From assembly GCA_945643635.1 (NCBI GenBank), contig CALZFC010000062.1, positions 612,501 through 676,500 of the forward strand: a DNA stretch of 64,000 bases, given 5' to 3'. Position 1 is the stretch's first letter. Each line of letters opens with the position of its first letter. This DNA is from Allodiplogaster sudhausi. Lineage: Eukaryota > Nematoda > Chromadorea > Rhabditida > Diplogasteridae. Below the pieces are notes generated by a model, which had not been told where the DNA came from, did no database searches, and worked only from the letters and a program-made list of their open reading frames with translations. Below, one piece after another: positions 37,901 to 51,090 of this stretch. Position numbers and translations under genes: made by a program.

Positions 37901-39961
37901 TCTATTTCTTTCTCTCTCTTCCCCCCCTCTCTCTCTCTATTTCTTTCTCTCTCTTTCCCCCCCTCTCTTTCTCTCTATTTCTTTCTCTCTCTTCCCCCCC
38001 TCTCTCTCTCTATTTCTTTCTCTCTCTTCCCCCCCCCCCTCTCTCTCTATTTCTTTCTCTATCTTCCCCCCTCTCTCTCTCTATTTCTTTCTCTCTCTTC
38101 CCCCCCCTCTCTCTATTTCTTTCTCTCTCTTTCCCCCCCTCTCTCTCTCTATTTCTTTCTCTCTCTTCCCCCCCTTTCTCTCTCTCTCTTCCCCCCTCTC
38201 TCTCTCTCTATTTCTTTCTCTCTCTTCTCCCCCCTCTCTCTCTCTATTTCTTTCTCTCTCTTCCCCCCCTCTCTCTCTCATTGACTATCCATTATTCCCT
38301 TCCCTTGCTTCTAATCTATTCGCAGTTCCACTGCTCTCGTCCTCAACCGTGCTAAGACATTCCTTCTACATAAAATTTGTCCTCTATTTGTTTCTCCTTA
38401 TTTTCCTGATGCCTTCTTCCCTGCTCGACTCTGTTTTCCATTTCTTCCCTTTCCAGTGACCCTTTATCAGATATCCGTGATCTGATCAGTGTGGATGACA
38501 TTCTGGAAGATGAAGAGCTCGTAATGGGACCAAATGGAGCGCTTGTCTACTGCATGGAGTACCATTTTGTCCTATTTCTATTTCTCTTCCCCCCCCCCCC
38601 TCTCTCTCTCTCTCTTCTCCCCTCTCTCTCTCTATTTCTTTCTCTCTCTTCTCCCCCCTCTCTCTCTCTATTTCTTTCTCTCTCTTCCCCCCCTCTCTCT
38701 CTTTCTATTTCTTTCTCTCTCTTCCCCCCCCCTCTCTCTATTTCTTTCTCTCTCCTCCCCCCTCTCGCTCTCTCTATTTCTTTCTCTCTCTTCCCCCCCC
38801 TCTCTCTCTCTTTCCCCCCTCTCTTTCTCTCTATTTCTTTCTCTCTCTTCCCCCCCCTCTCTCTCTTTCCCCCTCTCTTTCTCTCTATTTCTTTCTCTCT
38901 CTTCCCCCCTCTCTCTCTCTATTTCTTTCTCTCTCTTTCCCCCCCCTCTCTTTCTCTCTATTTCTTTCTCTCTCTTCCCCCCCTCTCTCTATTTCTTTCT
39001 CTCTCTTCCCCCCCCCTCTCTCTCTATTTCTTTCTCTCTCTTCCCCCCTCTCTCTCTATTTCTTTCTCTCTCTTCCCCCCCTCTCTCTATTTCTTTCTCT
39101 CTCTTTCCCCCCCCCCCTCTCTCTCTCTATTTCTTTCTCTCTCTTCCCCCCCTTTCTCTCTCTCTCTTCCCCCCTCTCCCTCTCTCTATTTCTTTCTCTC
39201 TCTTCTCCCCCCTCTCTCTCTCTATTTCTTTCTCTCTCTTCCCCCCCTCTCTCTCTCATTGACTATCCATTATTCCCTTCCCTTGCTTCTAATCTATTCG
39301 CAGTTCCACTGCTCTCGTCCTCAACCGTGCTAAGACATTCCTTCTACATAAAATTTGTCCTCTATTTGTTTCTCCTTATTTTCCTGATGCCTTCTTCCCT
39401 GCTCGACTCTGTTTTCCATTTCTTCCCTTTCCAGTGACCCTTTATCAGATATCCGTGATCTGATCAGTGTGGATGACATTCTGGAAGATGAAGAGCTCGT
39501 AATGGGACCAAATGGAGCGCTTGTCTACTGCATGGAGTACCATTTTGTCCTATTTCTATTTTTCCTCAGTGTTAGGTATTCTTTATATAATATATAATAT
39601 AACATATTTTGTATTATTCAGGATATAAGAGCTTGAAAATATTTAGCTGTTTACAAATTTCTTTTTAGTATATTTTGTTTCGTTGAAGTTTTTAAGCATT
39701 TTAAAAGATGTATACTAATTGAGGTATGTCGCAACGAACATGGAATGGATCCGCGATCAGCTCATGGACGGCGACGATTCATACGTCATTGTGGACTGCC
39801 CCGGACAGGTCAGACTGTTGCTGCTCACCCTCAACACACTTTCTCTCGCATTCCTGTTATCGATTCTGGTTGCTTTTCATGGTCTCCATTGCCATATGTT
39901 TTTGTTTATCTATAAGCTGTCGCACATATGAGATTATCACGGCTGTCTTATCTCATTCTCT

Positions 39962-40019
<58 letters not shown>

Positions 40020-40610
40020 CGCTCCCTCTCTATTTTTTTATTCTTTACATCTATTTTCGAGATTCAGTTGTCCTACTCTGTTAATCTTCAGATCGAGCTG
40101 TATTCGCATCTGCCAGTAATGAGACAGATCGTCGATGAGATCCGCAGCTGGGACTACAACATTTGTTCCGTATTCATCATCGATGCCCACTTCGTATTGG
40201 AGACAGAGAAGTTGGCGGGATATTTAAAAGCCATGATATTTTTTATCTCTTCTCCATTGTGTAGACTGATCTCCGGTGCGCTGACAGCGATGTCTTCAAT
40301 GGTTTCTCTGGAGACGGCTGCGATCAACGTCCTCTCCAAGATGGACCAACTCAGCACGGAGAACAAGAAAATTGTGAGTATCTGTCGGATATCTGGTGTA
40401 TGTAATTTCCTTGGAATTGTAGCATCTCAGCTATTGAAAAAGAAGCAAATCGATGACGGTGTGGCGAGGAGTGTAATGCTTGCTGACTATAAGGTGGAAT
40501 CCCTGCTGGACGCTGATTCTGCTTCCCTCCTCGAATCCGTGCACGAACAGCCATGGAACGAGCGGCATGCCAAGCTTACGAAGGCAATTGCTACGGTATA
40601 CAATTTTAAA

Positions 40611-40653
<43 letters not shown>

Positions 40654-41073
40654 GTATGTGTATCTCTTATTGTTAGTCAGTCATCTGCATTCCCATAGCT
40701 GCGAATTGAATGAATAAGTAGGTAGTTTGTATGCGTGCCAATGAACCTGCAGGTGCTGGATGACTACTCAATGTTTCGCATGATTGCACTGGACGCGACT
40801 GACGAAGAGAGCATCTCGGATCTGCTTCTCCTCATCGACACGACTATTCAATACGCTGAAGATGCCGAGGTCCAACTCTTCTATTTTGAAATTATTTTGC
40901 TAATATAAAAAGACAGATTGTATTATGCATATAAGAACATTAACGTTAGTAAGTAGTTCTAGGTTTGTTAATATTCAGCTGCAAGAAAAAAGAAACGCAT
41001 GTATAAAAGAATGGCTAATTCCTTGCAGGTTCACGACCGCATTCTAGAGGAGGTGGACCCGGAGGATGACTAG
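32991..41073 (+). CDS. GPN3: GPN-loop GTPase 3
   Basis: GPN GTPases assist assembly and nuclear import of RNA polymerase II. Exons: 32991-33035, 33127-33235, 38471-38558 (or its copy 39449-39536), 39724-39808, 40092-40210, 40265-40373, 40494-40595, 40753-40869, 41029-41073. With one copy of exon 3 the total is 819 bases, 272 aa (human 284). Motifs: P-loop GPAGSGKST split by intron 1, [19 protein letters not shown], the GPN loop in [21 protein letters not shown] (G3), and SKMD (G4). Intron 2 is a 5.2-kb polypyrimidine tract. The start ATG directly precedes [14 protein letters not shown] as expected. It ends in an acidic tail EEVDPEDD. It sits 377 bases after the DEPDC5 stop, in the same direction. 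Confidence 0.97.
33276..38279. repeat. 5-kb polypyrimidine minisatellite in GPN3 intron 2
   Basis: About 150 imperfect copies of a 30-35-base unit combining TCTCTCTCTATTTC, TTTCTCTCTC and TTCCCCCC blocks. The + strand is essentially free of purines apart from the A of TATTTC. Reading frames of 1,699 and 1,730 codons across it are repeat artefacts: they read Ser/Leu/Phe/Pro monotony in two frames at once. Runs of C up to 11 bases vary between copies. Confidence 0.97.
38279..39563. repeat. 978-bp tandem duplication including GPN3 exon 3
   Basis: Sequence 38281-38581 reappears at 39259-39559 with no difference that I can see, including the end of the pyrimidine tract, the acceptor, the 88-base exon and the donor GTACCA. 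The offset is 978 bases. Between the copies is another block of the same pyrimidine minisatellite (about 38585-39258). This is either a real exon duplication or an assembly fold of a repeat-rich intron. Confidence 0.93.
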
Positions 41074-42038
41074 AAGGCTTCTGTCCAGTTACTACGCGTT
41101 CTGATCATGAGCGAAATGTTGCTACAAAATAGCGCCATTCCCATTTTAATGATATATACAAGATCTCATTGTCAAAGAATGTTTGTTGAATTATTCATTA
41201 TTTTGTGAAGCTATGGTGCAAGCGCTTTACAATTCAGCAACATTGTTGTTGTTGTTATTCCGAAAAGGCAATTGAATAAAAATTTTAAAATGTGAAATAC
41301 TTCAACAGATGGAAATTATAGCAGATGGCAAAGAACTCAAGTTGGAATAAGAAAATCGAATACGTTGAAACTAAAACGAGTAGTCGGACAAGTTGCCAGC
41401 ACCGAATATGTTACTTGTTATTGGAAAACTAGAAGGGTTGGAGACGGCGCACCGAATGCCAAGTTTGTTCTACAACATGATCTCGGAGAACAATTTGGAG
41501 GCCCAAGAATGATCCATTTTTCTGTTCTTGATAAATGTGGGCATCATTAAAAAAAAGTTCTGCGTTAAAAAAGGAAAATAAACCCATGTTCAAACTATAC
41601 TTCAAGTGCGTCAAACACATTCCACTTGCTCTAGTAAATTACTTGCGCAGTTTCTGATGCAGGGATCTTTTGTATTTGAACGCCTTCAACGATACAGCCA
41701 GCTGTTGTGTTTTTGTTATTTTATAGTAATAAATCATTATTTACCTGTTCGAGGCCTTCTCTCTCCTCGGCACAATCGATTCTGCTAGGAATGACGCTTT
41801 GAATCGTGTATTCTCTCGGGGATATCTGACCTCGTTTCCTTTGTTGGTGCCCGTTAGCAGCGCAACGAAGTTGTACTAAAAGAGTTGTATTGTATGTTTT
41901 GACATTGCTTTCTTCATTCTTGTATGTGACGTGGATTAGTTGAATATTAATGATGTCATTATACAAGCAACGACGAATTGAACGGAGAAGAAAGGAAGTG
42001 GAGAGTGCGCGTGCCTCGGAAGGCCGTTAACGAGAGAG
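41074..42038. other. Intergenic region between GPN3 and the INO80E-like gene
   Basis: An AATAAA at 41275-41280 probably ends GPN3. The rest is AT-rich unique sequence with short open frames that I cannot assign. The last 100 bases become GC-richer before the ATG at 42039. Confidence 0.5.
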
Positions 42039-42932
42039 ATGGGGGATCCGCTCCTGCCATCGCCTGGCGGCGGCGGACTCGGGCAACAGCTGGCGCCTCT
42101 GAGTCTGCCGGCCATCTCCTTGCCGCCAGCGCGTCTTCCGAGCATCAACACGCTGTCTCCGCTTGCGATTTCGTCGGCATCCTCAGGTTTATTTCATTTT
42201 ATTTATTTACTTTCTTCATTGCTATGTATTTTACAGCTTGTTTTTCTTATACTTGAAGGCTTTAACACTTTCACTGGATTTTTGCGTACATTCTTACCTT
42301 ATCTTTTTCGGGTTGTTTTTTTTAACGAATTCTGTACATAATATTCGTGGTAATAGAAGCGTTTTGTATAATAGTATGTTTTGTTTATTCCCAGCAGCCC
42401 TTCCATCCTCGCCTCTGCCGTACCACTCGCCGCACTTTCAACCGCAGTCGCATATCCAGCAACATCATCTCCACGCCCAACACGGCTATCATCACCAGGT
42501 CTCGCTTTCTCTCTCTCTTTCCTCCCCCTCTCTCACTTCTTTATTTACTTTTTAAATATTTATTCATTAATACGTTATATATATATTTGTTTTAGCATAT
42601 ATATTGTTATATTTAGTGACCGCGGAGTTATCATTGCTCTTTAAAAATATTTTGGCACTCGCTGTAGTTCACGCTTTATGCTTGCACTGATTTGTTCGGA
42701 TAGATGGAAATAGACCACATCCGACTGCCTTGTCGAATTTTCAGTCATCCTTTCTGGTAAAAAAAGGATAGTTCGAGCGCAATACTTAACATGAATTAAC
42801 TGTTTTCGCCATCCCTCACTTATACTTCCTCGTGGTTTTGGGCGCCCTATTTTTAGCTGTGAAATAGACAGCAGATTAGTTTTTAGCTTCTGCCCACTTT
42901 CTATCCTATCATTATTTGCTTATATAATCATA

Positions 42933-42969
<37 letters not shown>

Positions 42970-43286
42970 GATTATATATGCAGCGAGTTATCATGTCAAT
43001 ACTGATTTTCTTCAGCGGACCTATTATTATGTTAAGGAAAGCATGTGTTATATTTTATTTTATTTTCTTATCTTACTTGTTCTTTTTCTTAGTAAGCATA
43101 TTTCCAGCAGATGCTGCCGCCGCTGCCCGCACCGCCGCTTCCCATGCGTCCGAAGCCTCAACTCCACCCTCCGCACCCTCTTCCGCCTCGGCCGCACTCG
43201 CAACCGCAGTCGCCTCTCGCGCTGCTTCCTCCTTCGTCGTAAGTCATCTGTAGTGCCATTTTTAACTCCTTTTCAAATATTTATCG

Positions 43287-43324
<38 letters not shown>

Positions 43325-43848
43325 CCTTTAGCACGCCAAATTCGATTGCGGCAACGGTGGCGAGTGTGATCGCGAACGACGATCCGCCAAAGCCCGAGAA
43401 GAAGAAAAGGATACGGAAGCCCAAGCCCAAGGCACCGCCAAAGGCTGCAGCTGCCCAGCAAGGACAGCAGGGGGAAGAGCAGCTGGTTGTTCAGCAGCAG
43501 CAACTCCCTCCAGCCACGTCTTACACAATGGCGCAGATTCCATCCACATCGTCGTCACCTTATAACACTGGTACGCGGTCACTTCATTCTTTAGTATTCA
43601 TTTCAATTCTCGTTAATCAAGCAAGATGATGGAAGAAATTTTTTTCTCGTGACTATAGGGCAGTAATTTACTATGCATCTCGTATCACAAGTTCTTCCCC
43701 TGATATGATTGGTTTTATTCACGCGCGATGAATTCTGAACAAGTTTAAATGGAGGAGATATGATTATTAGAGCACACAAAAAATGGCGGAATACTTATTC
43801 GAATGCCTTGCTGGTTTTCGTGATGTAGGTAAATGGTTCTCTCTCTCA

Positions 43849-43891
<43 letters not shown>

Positions 43892-44473
43892 CATACCATA
43901 TTTTCTCTATTAGTACTCCCGGGGTACTATTTTTCAATTCCCCTTGTGTGGGGGAGTTCTATTAGAGGGAGGGGTATTATTTTTAATGTGATTGACTAAA
44001 AGATTGATAATAACATTTTATTCTTTAAAAAGAGATTAATAGCTCAGCTTCAATGGAGTCATCACCCAGGGAATAAAAGCCACTGTCGGGTGGGTGAAGG
44101 AGGTATTGGGCCCGGAAACCAGGGTGGTTTGCTGTTTCTGCCTAAATGTTACTCAAAAGCATGGTGGGGCTTTGAGAAGGCCCCGAATCAGGGTGGGTCT
44201 GTCAAATCTACAGTACCTTTTTTCCCCTGTCATCACCGAAATATTCGTTTTGCCGTAGATTTTGAATGAATTTGTAGTTAGTTCATCGGGAAGAGCGTCC
44301 TATGCCTCCAGAATCCATTCGAGGTACGCCTCGAGCAGAGGTATTAGACTGTTGGGGGGGGTACTATTGGGGGGGGGGGGGGGGGTTCTATTAGAGGGAG
44401 GGGTGCTATTTTTCAATGGCATTTTAAAGGGGGGTTTTTAATAAAGGGAGGGGCACTAATAGAGAAAATACGG

Positions 44474-44506
<33 letters not shown>

Positions 44507-47500
44507 TGTATGTATGTATCGAATGAATTGTTCCAGTCGACTCGTCAATGGGAAACGGCGGAGAGAACGGCTACGCCATGTCCTGCAACACACCGTATCA
44601 TACGGTGGCACCACAAGTCAGCGCTTATTCGGTTGTGCCGCACCACTTCCCGCCTGAGCAGCAGGAGATGGCTCTGGCGACGACGCGAGAGAACGGCGGA
44701 ACGAATCATGAAGGAGTGACTAGTGTGGTTAGCTAATTCCATTTTGATGCTTTATATTAGACCTGCTTCTAATTTGTATTTTGAACTGGTCTTCATACAC
44801 TTCATTTATTTTTGATGATTCTTGTGAATGTTTTTCCTATTCACGAAACGGTACGGTACCTTTTGGAATGACAAAAGCTTCTGATGCAATTATCGGACTG
44901 TTAAGATATACGGTAATTGTATGTAATCTCTTGCAGCAGCAGTACCCTCGACCGCCGCGGCCACGGAGTGGAGCCCCCCAAGGCCCGCCCCGGACTCCGC
45001 TGGTGTCCAGTGTCCAGCATGCGCCCCTTCCAGGTCGGGCGGCCGCGTCCTTGCCCCGGCCGCCTCCGCCGCGTACTCCCTCTTCGGCGGCCGCGCCAAC
45101 CAACGACGCGAATGGCTCCGCCCACCCCTCCACTTATCAGCAACTTCAGCAGCAACAGCTTCTGCCTTCGCCGCAAGCTCCAAGTCCGCTGAGTCATGAA
45201 CAGCCGCTACCCCCACAACAACAACAACCAGCTACCTTATCACAGCCTCCACCCGTCAGCACGAGCCAAGGAGCCCCAGTGCACTCCCACCCTGGACAGG
45301 GAGGACCCCTACTTCCGGGCGGACCCCCACCCCAAGGCGGACCCCCACCTCCGTCGTCCACGCCCACCATCATGCCCTCTAGATCCGAGCCAGGCGGCGG
45401 CCCGTCCATTGCAGTGCCCACCAGAGTACATGCGAAGCAGAACTCGAGGATTGTAACGACAGCGCTGACTGCATATGCCGGGCCGACTCTGCAACAGGTT
45501 CCCTTTCATTCATTCGTGTTAAAAGTATATATGAATAGTAAAGTTTTTAAAGCAAGTTAAGCATTGGAATGTTTAAATTTGTTACCCCTGCTTCATTTGC
45601 TATCACCAAACTATTTCACTGGCTTTTCTTTGTCGAAGGTGAAGAATAGTCCACCCTTGCCTAGGTTCTTGCATCTGGACGTGGAAATCAGCTGGCTGCC
45701 ATGGTTGGTGAAGCAGGAAACCAAGGTGGAGGAGGAGGGAACAACAAGGCCGGCTCAAATCTACCGTATCCCGTGCAGCAGCAGCAACCGCCCGTGCATC
45801 TTCAACACCAGAAGGCCCCCCACCTGCCCCCCTCCACCACGCTCTCCTCTCATCACCACAGAACACTGAAGACGGTGGGCGACATGCATTTTCTATTTTA
45901 TTATATATTTTCAAAAAATTATTCGAATGAAGATTTGTAAGGGTATAAAATTTCTAGTTGGTCCCATCTTCTGTCTAGTCGTAAAGCATAACGGTATGCA
46001 CAAAAGAAACGGAGTTACAAATTCTTCAGATCTTGTCGACAAAACCAAAGGAGGAACCCAAGTCGATGGCCCACTCCAACGACTATCATGTACGGAAGAC
46101 ATTTTTGTATTCCAAAATTTTTTTATCATTAATAGTAATTATAGATTATAACCAATTGCACCACGTTATAGCGCTATTTACCTGCGAGTCTCGCTTTCAT
46201 TACAAGCGCTCTTATAATGAATATGTGATATCTTGATCTTATTTCATTCCAAATTGTTTACAAAGCTGAATTTCCTTTAGTATATACATACAACAGGAGA
46301 TTTGGGTGAATGGTTTTAAACTATGTTCTAGTTATTTGCATAATGTTATCTTGAAGGGAGGCAAATTAATTAAAACTAGGATGAAGAAACTGTTAGGAGA
46401 AACTTGAACCATTTACATGAATATAGATAAAACATAAGACTGACAGTTACAGAATCTCCTGCAGCAACAGTCCGGGCCAAGCGGCTCTCCGCTGTCCGCC
46501 CTGCCACCACAAACCCCTCCTCAAGGAGGACCCCCTCAGGCACGAAATGCCATGCCACCACCCTTGGCTCCGCCGTCTTCCCCTCACTCGGCCCATCCTT
46601 GCACCTCTTCAAGTGTGACTTCTATTCAGCATGGTCAGCGTCTAATCTACGTCCATTCCTCTCTTTTCGCGCTCATTCTTTTTTTTTCTCATTTTCCTAG
46701 CTTTATCTACATTTTTCTTATTATCCGCTTTTAGGTGGCGTGGTCCGAGTGATGAGCGGCGGTCCTGGTCCAGTGACCGTGACGGCAGGGGGTGGAGGAG
46801 GACCCCCAGGCGGACAAGCCATCGGTGGTCCCTCCCCCTCCCCACGCAAGATGCAGCGACCACCCTCGAGGGTCTACCCCTCCGGAATACCAGCGGGTGG
46901 AAGGGGAGAACCGGGCACCGCAGCTGCCTTTGCTCAAGTTTCATCTTCCTCGCAGAGTAAGTTACTTTATTATGAATATAGCAATATCTATGTGATTTTG
47001 AATATATTTTTTAGATTTACTTGAAATAACATGGAATACAACGAAAATAATGTTGTTAACATAATAATTTATGAAAAATGGTTGAACAGTACTGAAGTAC
47101 AGAATAAATGGAAGACAGAAACATATTGCAGTACTTCCCGCAATGCTACGCGGAGAGATCGTGCCAATGGCGAAGATGGGAGGGGGCCCGGGGGGACAGC
47201 AGACACTCTCCACGGCAGCAAACAACGCACTCCCTCGGCCCGGCACTGCGACCGTCCAGAGATTCCCTGCTGGTAATCATTCATACTTAGTGGCATTGCT
47301 GTCGGTTATTTACTTATTTACTCTTTTTTTATGTCATATTTTTCATTAGCTCTTTTAAGGATGTTGCCTTTCCTGTGAAAAACTTTTAATTTTACTTTTT
47401 TATTGACTTTATTTTGCCATATTTTAACATGGCCCATTGCCAGCAACGCTCTTCGGCCCTCCAGGCCGTGCCGCAGGACCTTTACCGGCAGGCGCCATCA

Positions 47501-50132
47501 TTCATCCAGGCCTGCGTCATATCTCCGGACTCCCTCCCTCGGCAACGGTAAGAATGGCTTCATTATGGTATCTTCTGTTTTGTGTACAAAGAAGGCTGGC
47601 TACTTAAATCATCCTTTATTGCCAACCTTAAAGGACATGGTCAAAAGTATGATTTCTTGCAGACCGTTCTGCTGCAGGGGGTGAAGCGACGAGTTGGACT
47701 GAGCGACGCGACAAAGAAGGCATGGCTTTACTTTTTACTATATAAATTGACGCATATCATTTTATATTTATTGCCGTTCATCTGATGAATTGTCAAGAAT
47801 TGCTTTTTCAAACGTTACCTAATGATATGTTGCTTTTGATATAGATACTTATTTATTAAATTGTACTGTAAACATATGTGATTGTTCTATTCTTTTAAGG
47901 AGAAGAAAATATTCTCTGTGTTTACAACAGGCCGCCGCCAGACTCGCAGAGCTTCACGATGACTCACCCTCAACTTCGAAGAACGATTACCGTACTCTCA
48001 AGCATCGCTTTCGCCATCTTGTTTATGTCAGACTATTCTCCTCTCCTCTTGTTAATTATCAGTAATTATGCGATACTAGCAGTAATTTTTGTTCATTTGT
48101 GTGTTGATGATTGTTGTTTACAAACATGCAAATTGGTGATTTTGAACGTTATCATGTGACAGCAGCAACATTAAAAATAGATTGTATTTGCAATTCACCG
48201 GTAGACTCGCTGATAAAAATCATTAGTTTACTACCATTTACTTATCTATGGCCTTTTCGCTTCTAAAGGGACCTAAGCGATCTGTTTATGTTTGTAATGA
48301 GGATTTTAGTGAAGTTGCAAGAAAGTGTTAAGTGTTACAAATAAGATGTCTGTTATTTGAAGGAGAACGAGTGTTACGAGAATGAGATAAGAAGGAAGCA
48401 GAGAGAGCTGCTCTCTCTCATGCAGCAGAAGGACTACCTTCTCGACAAGGTCGCCGTCGCTGAGGCACTCGACGAAACCGATGACTCCGACTTGGGTGAG
48501 TTCAGAGAGATGGGGACGATCAGAGAGAGAGAGAGAGAAGGGTCAGAGGGAGGTGGAGGGTCAGAGAGAGAGGAGTGTCAGAGAGGGGGGGGGGTAGAGA
48601 GAGAGAGAGAGAGAAATTAAGCGCTTGAAACTTGATTTTAGGAGTGCTATAATTGTAAGAGTGCAAATAATAACATAATGCATTTACCAGATGAGACTGA
48701 CGAGACGGACGATTCGGAGGAAGAGGAAGAGGACGAAGAAGAGGGTGGAGGAGAGGCGCCCAAAACGAAGAAGGCCAAGCTGCAAGGTTCGCATTCTCAT
48801 ACCACGCTTACTTTTCCTTTGATTTAATAAAATTCAGTTAGATTGTGTTTCTTTAGAAAAAAATATTGCTTCTCTAGCCTCGATTTTTACTAAGACCTCA
48901 TCCTTAAATGCTGGTATTCATTGCATTTAAGCATACAGTTAACAAGCTTGAGATTCTTTGTTTTCTTCAGCTGAAGATAGCGACGAAGAGGGGGACATTG
49001 AGCACGGCGAGGCAGAAGAAGACGAAGAGACGGATGACGGAGAGAGCGAAGCAGACGGAGCAGAGAGAGCGGACAAGCGAGGAGGCGCAGACGGAGAGAG
49101 GGAGGACGGAGTGAGGCAAGAAGGCAGCGTTGCTCGTTCTGCTACTCCTTCTTCTGGCAAGGGAGCCACGACGGAGGGAGGCGTACAGGAAAGGAAGACA
49201 GCAAAGACGAGGAAGACTGATGGACACGAAGGACAGACAAGTCGGAGTTGAAGATTATTTTGATTCTTATGTAATCATCGTCATTTGATGACTTCATCTA
49301 TTTGTAAATCTGGATTAATGCCGTTTTCCTTTCGTTTGCTTTCTCGTCCCTCCATCGGGTCTTTATTTACATTTCATAAATGCTTCCTTGTTCTTGCAGA
49401 CGCGTCCCGCCGCGCCTCGCACTCGCGATGGAACGGAGGAGTGGAGAAGAGGAAAGAGCCTGAGGGCAGCAGCCAGTCTGCCGCTTCGTCCTCTCCCTCC
49501 GCTTCCGCACCCTTCTCCTCTCCACTGCCTGCTCATCAGAGCCAACAGCTCGGATTGGCTGGAGCAGCTGGCGCTCGCCCCGCCCCTCAGAAGCCGTCGC
49601 GAACTCGCAAGGAGACGGGTGTAAGAGTGCCGACGACGGCGAACGCTGCTAAAGGTTACATAGCTGTTTTCTCCCATTTTATTACAAATTTTTTTAAATT
49701 AATATTATTATTATTTCTAACTAAAGAAAAACATTTTCTTTTAGTTTCCCTTAAATGGAATGTTTTGAAGAAATGGAAAGAGTTAATCTCTCTTAGGAAT
49801 CTTCCTCTTTAGCAATGAAGCTGAGCCTGGCTCGAGAGACGAACGGATCTTCTTCTTCGGCCCTTCCGAACGGAGAAACAGCTCCAGCCACTCTCTCCAC
49901 CCCGCACTCCGCACCTCTACCATCAAGGGCCCGACCCCTTCCCCGGCCACATCAGAGCCCCTCTTCAGGCCCTTCTAGGCCACCTAGAGTCCTTGAACCG
50001 CTCCCTTCTTCACCAGCCATGAACCAAAGATCAGTTCCTCCACCGACTTCAACCACTGTCCCTGCCGTGCCCGTCCAGACCCCTTCCGATGCTTCTTTCT
50101 CGCAGAACCCGTCTCCGCAAGAGAGGTTATAG
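42039..50132 (+). CDS. INO80 complex subunit E-like protein with long Pro/Gln-rich N-terminus
   Basis: INO80E is an accessory subunit of the INO80 chromatin remodeller. Exons: 42039-42186, 42395-42498, 43108-43238, 43332-43570, 44537-44727, 44937-45497, 45665-45874, 46030-46089, 46453-46633, 46735-46956, 47132-47272, 47444-47547, 47663-47692 (or 47719), 47931-48026, 48363-48495, 48691-48786, 48971-49240, 49400-49654, 49813-50132. Frames join without a break: about 1,163-1,172 aa. Residues 1-780 are rich in Pro, Gln, Gly and His, with one basic KKKRIRKPKPKAPPK patch. The diagnostic domain is in exons 14-15: NDYRTLKHRFRHLVY joined to ENECYENEIRRKQ and KDYLLDKV, matching the human INO80E coiled coil ([20 protein letters not shown]). 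It is followed by long Asp/Glu runs, then a Ser/Pro-rich tail. Human INO80E is only 244 aa with the domain at its N-terminus, so this architecture is unusual. It could be two genes read as one. Confidence 0.75.
43895..44474. mobile_element. MITE-like element in intron 4 of the INO80E-like gene
   Basis: A 580-bp element whose ends, ACCATATTTTCTCTATTAGT and the complement of ACTAATAGAGAAAATACGGT, form an inverted repeat within AT dinucleotide sequence, so a 2-bp TA/AT duplication cannot be told from background. The ends also carry repeated GGGGTACTATT / TCTATTAGAGGGAGGGG words and poly-G runs (44356-44385). No coding capacity. The terminal word is reminiscent of ISL2EU-type elements, from memory only. 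Confidence 0.6.
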
Positions 50133-51036
50133 TCTCCATTTACAACGGGTGCAAGCTTGCCAATATTTCCATTTCTTTTCTTCTTTTATTAATTTTAACA
50201 AAATCAGAAAACCAGCATTTTGTCCTTTAGTATGGCAGTGAGCTTAACTTATCATTCATACACCTTTCATGATTTTAAGGAGAAATACGAAGCACGTCAA
50301 GGAATGCAATGATTAGTCACTTTTAACGGTTTCTTCCGCTATAATTGGAATATTTGGTCTAGTGAAAAGTGTAATATTCATGTACTATGTTCATTAATTG
50401 TCGAAGACATTCATCCATTGTAGAAAGTTTCTTGTAGCTTAAAAGCCGTCAAGCTATTGAGGAAACCATCTTTTATTTACCGTTGTCATATTGTTTGCAT
50501 TTAACTGAAAGAATTGATATACAAGCTACTAATCTATGCTATTCATTCATTTTTATTATCATTCAATTGCTGCTGTTTTAACCTTTCTTCTCTATTACAC
50601 TCGTCATCTCTCATCAATTTCTGCTGCTACGTGTACTTTTTGATGATTGCTTCCATCATAATTGTGATGCTGATATACATTTTCCTTCTTCTATTTGCGC
50701 GCGAAATTCAAAAATTTCATACTTTCTTTACCTTGTCATACACGCGATAGTGGGATATTCTTGTCAAAGCGATGTGTCACTTTTGTTAAAACCCCTTGAA
50801 ATACATGAGTGTTAGGATAATGTCTCTGATATTTTTCTATAATTTTTTTTCTTCAATACTGTTGTATTCCATCTCGCCCATCCTCTCACCAGCCTTAGTC
50901 TCTCCTATTAACTCTCAAATATGTTTTTTTTAACCAGAGAACGAGCGGGTAGCAATAATGGCTCCCGTGTTATGAGTATGTGAACGTTGTTTTCCAAGAA
51001 ATCAGATCTCGCTCTCTGCCCCTTTGCTTTTGCATG

Positions 51037-51090
<54 letters not shown>

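Noticed and set aside
33185..38459. Two open frames of about 1,700 codons
   Set aside because: They run through the GPN3 intron repeat, are open in two frames at once and encode only Ser/Leu/Phe/Pro monotony. A stop-free pyrimidine tract explains them.
38491..39333. 280-codon frame overlapping GPN3 exon 3 copy A
   Set aside because: It starts in the exon but uses the repeat beyond the donor GTACCA; the conserved protein continues at 39724 instead.
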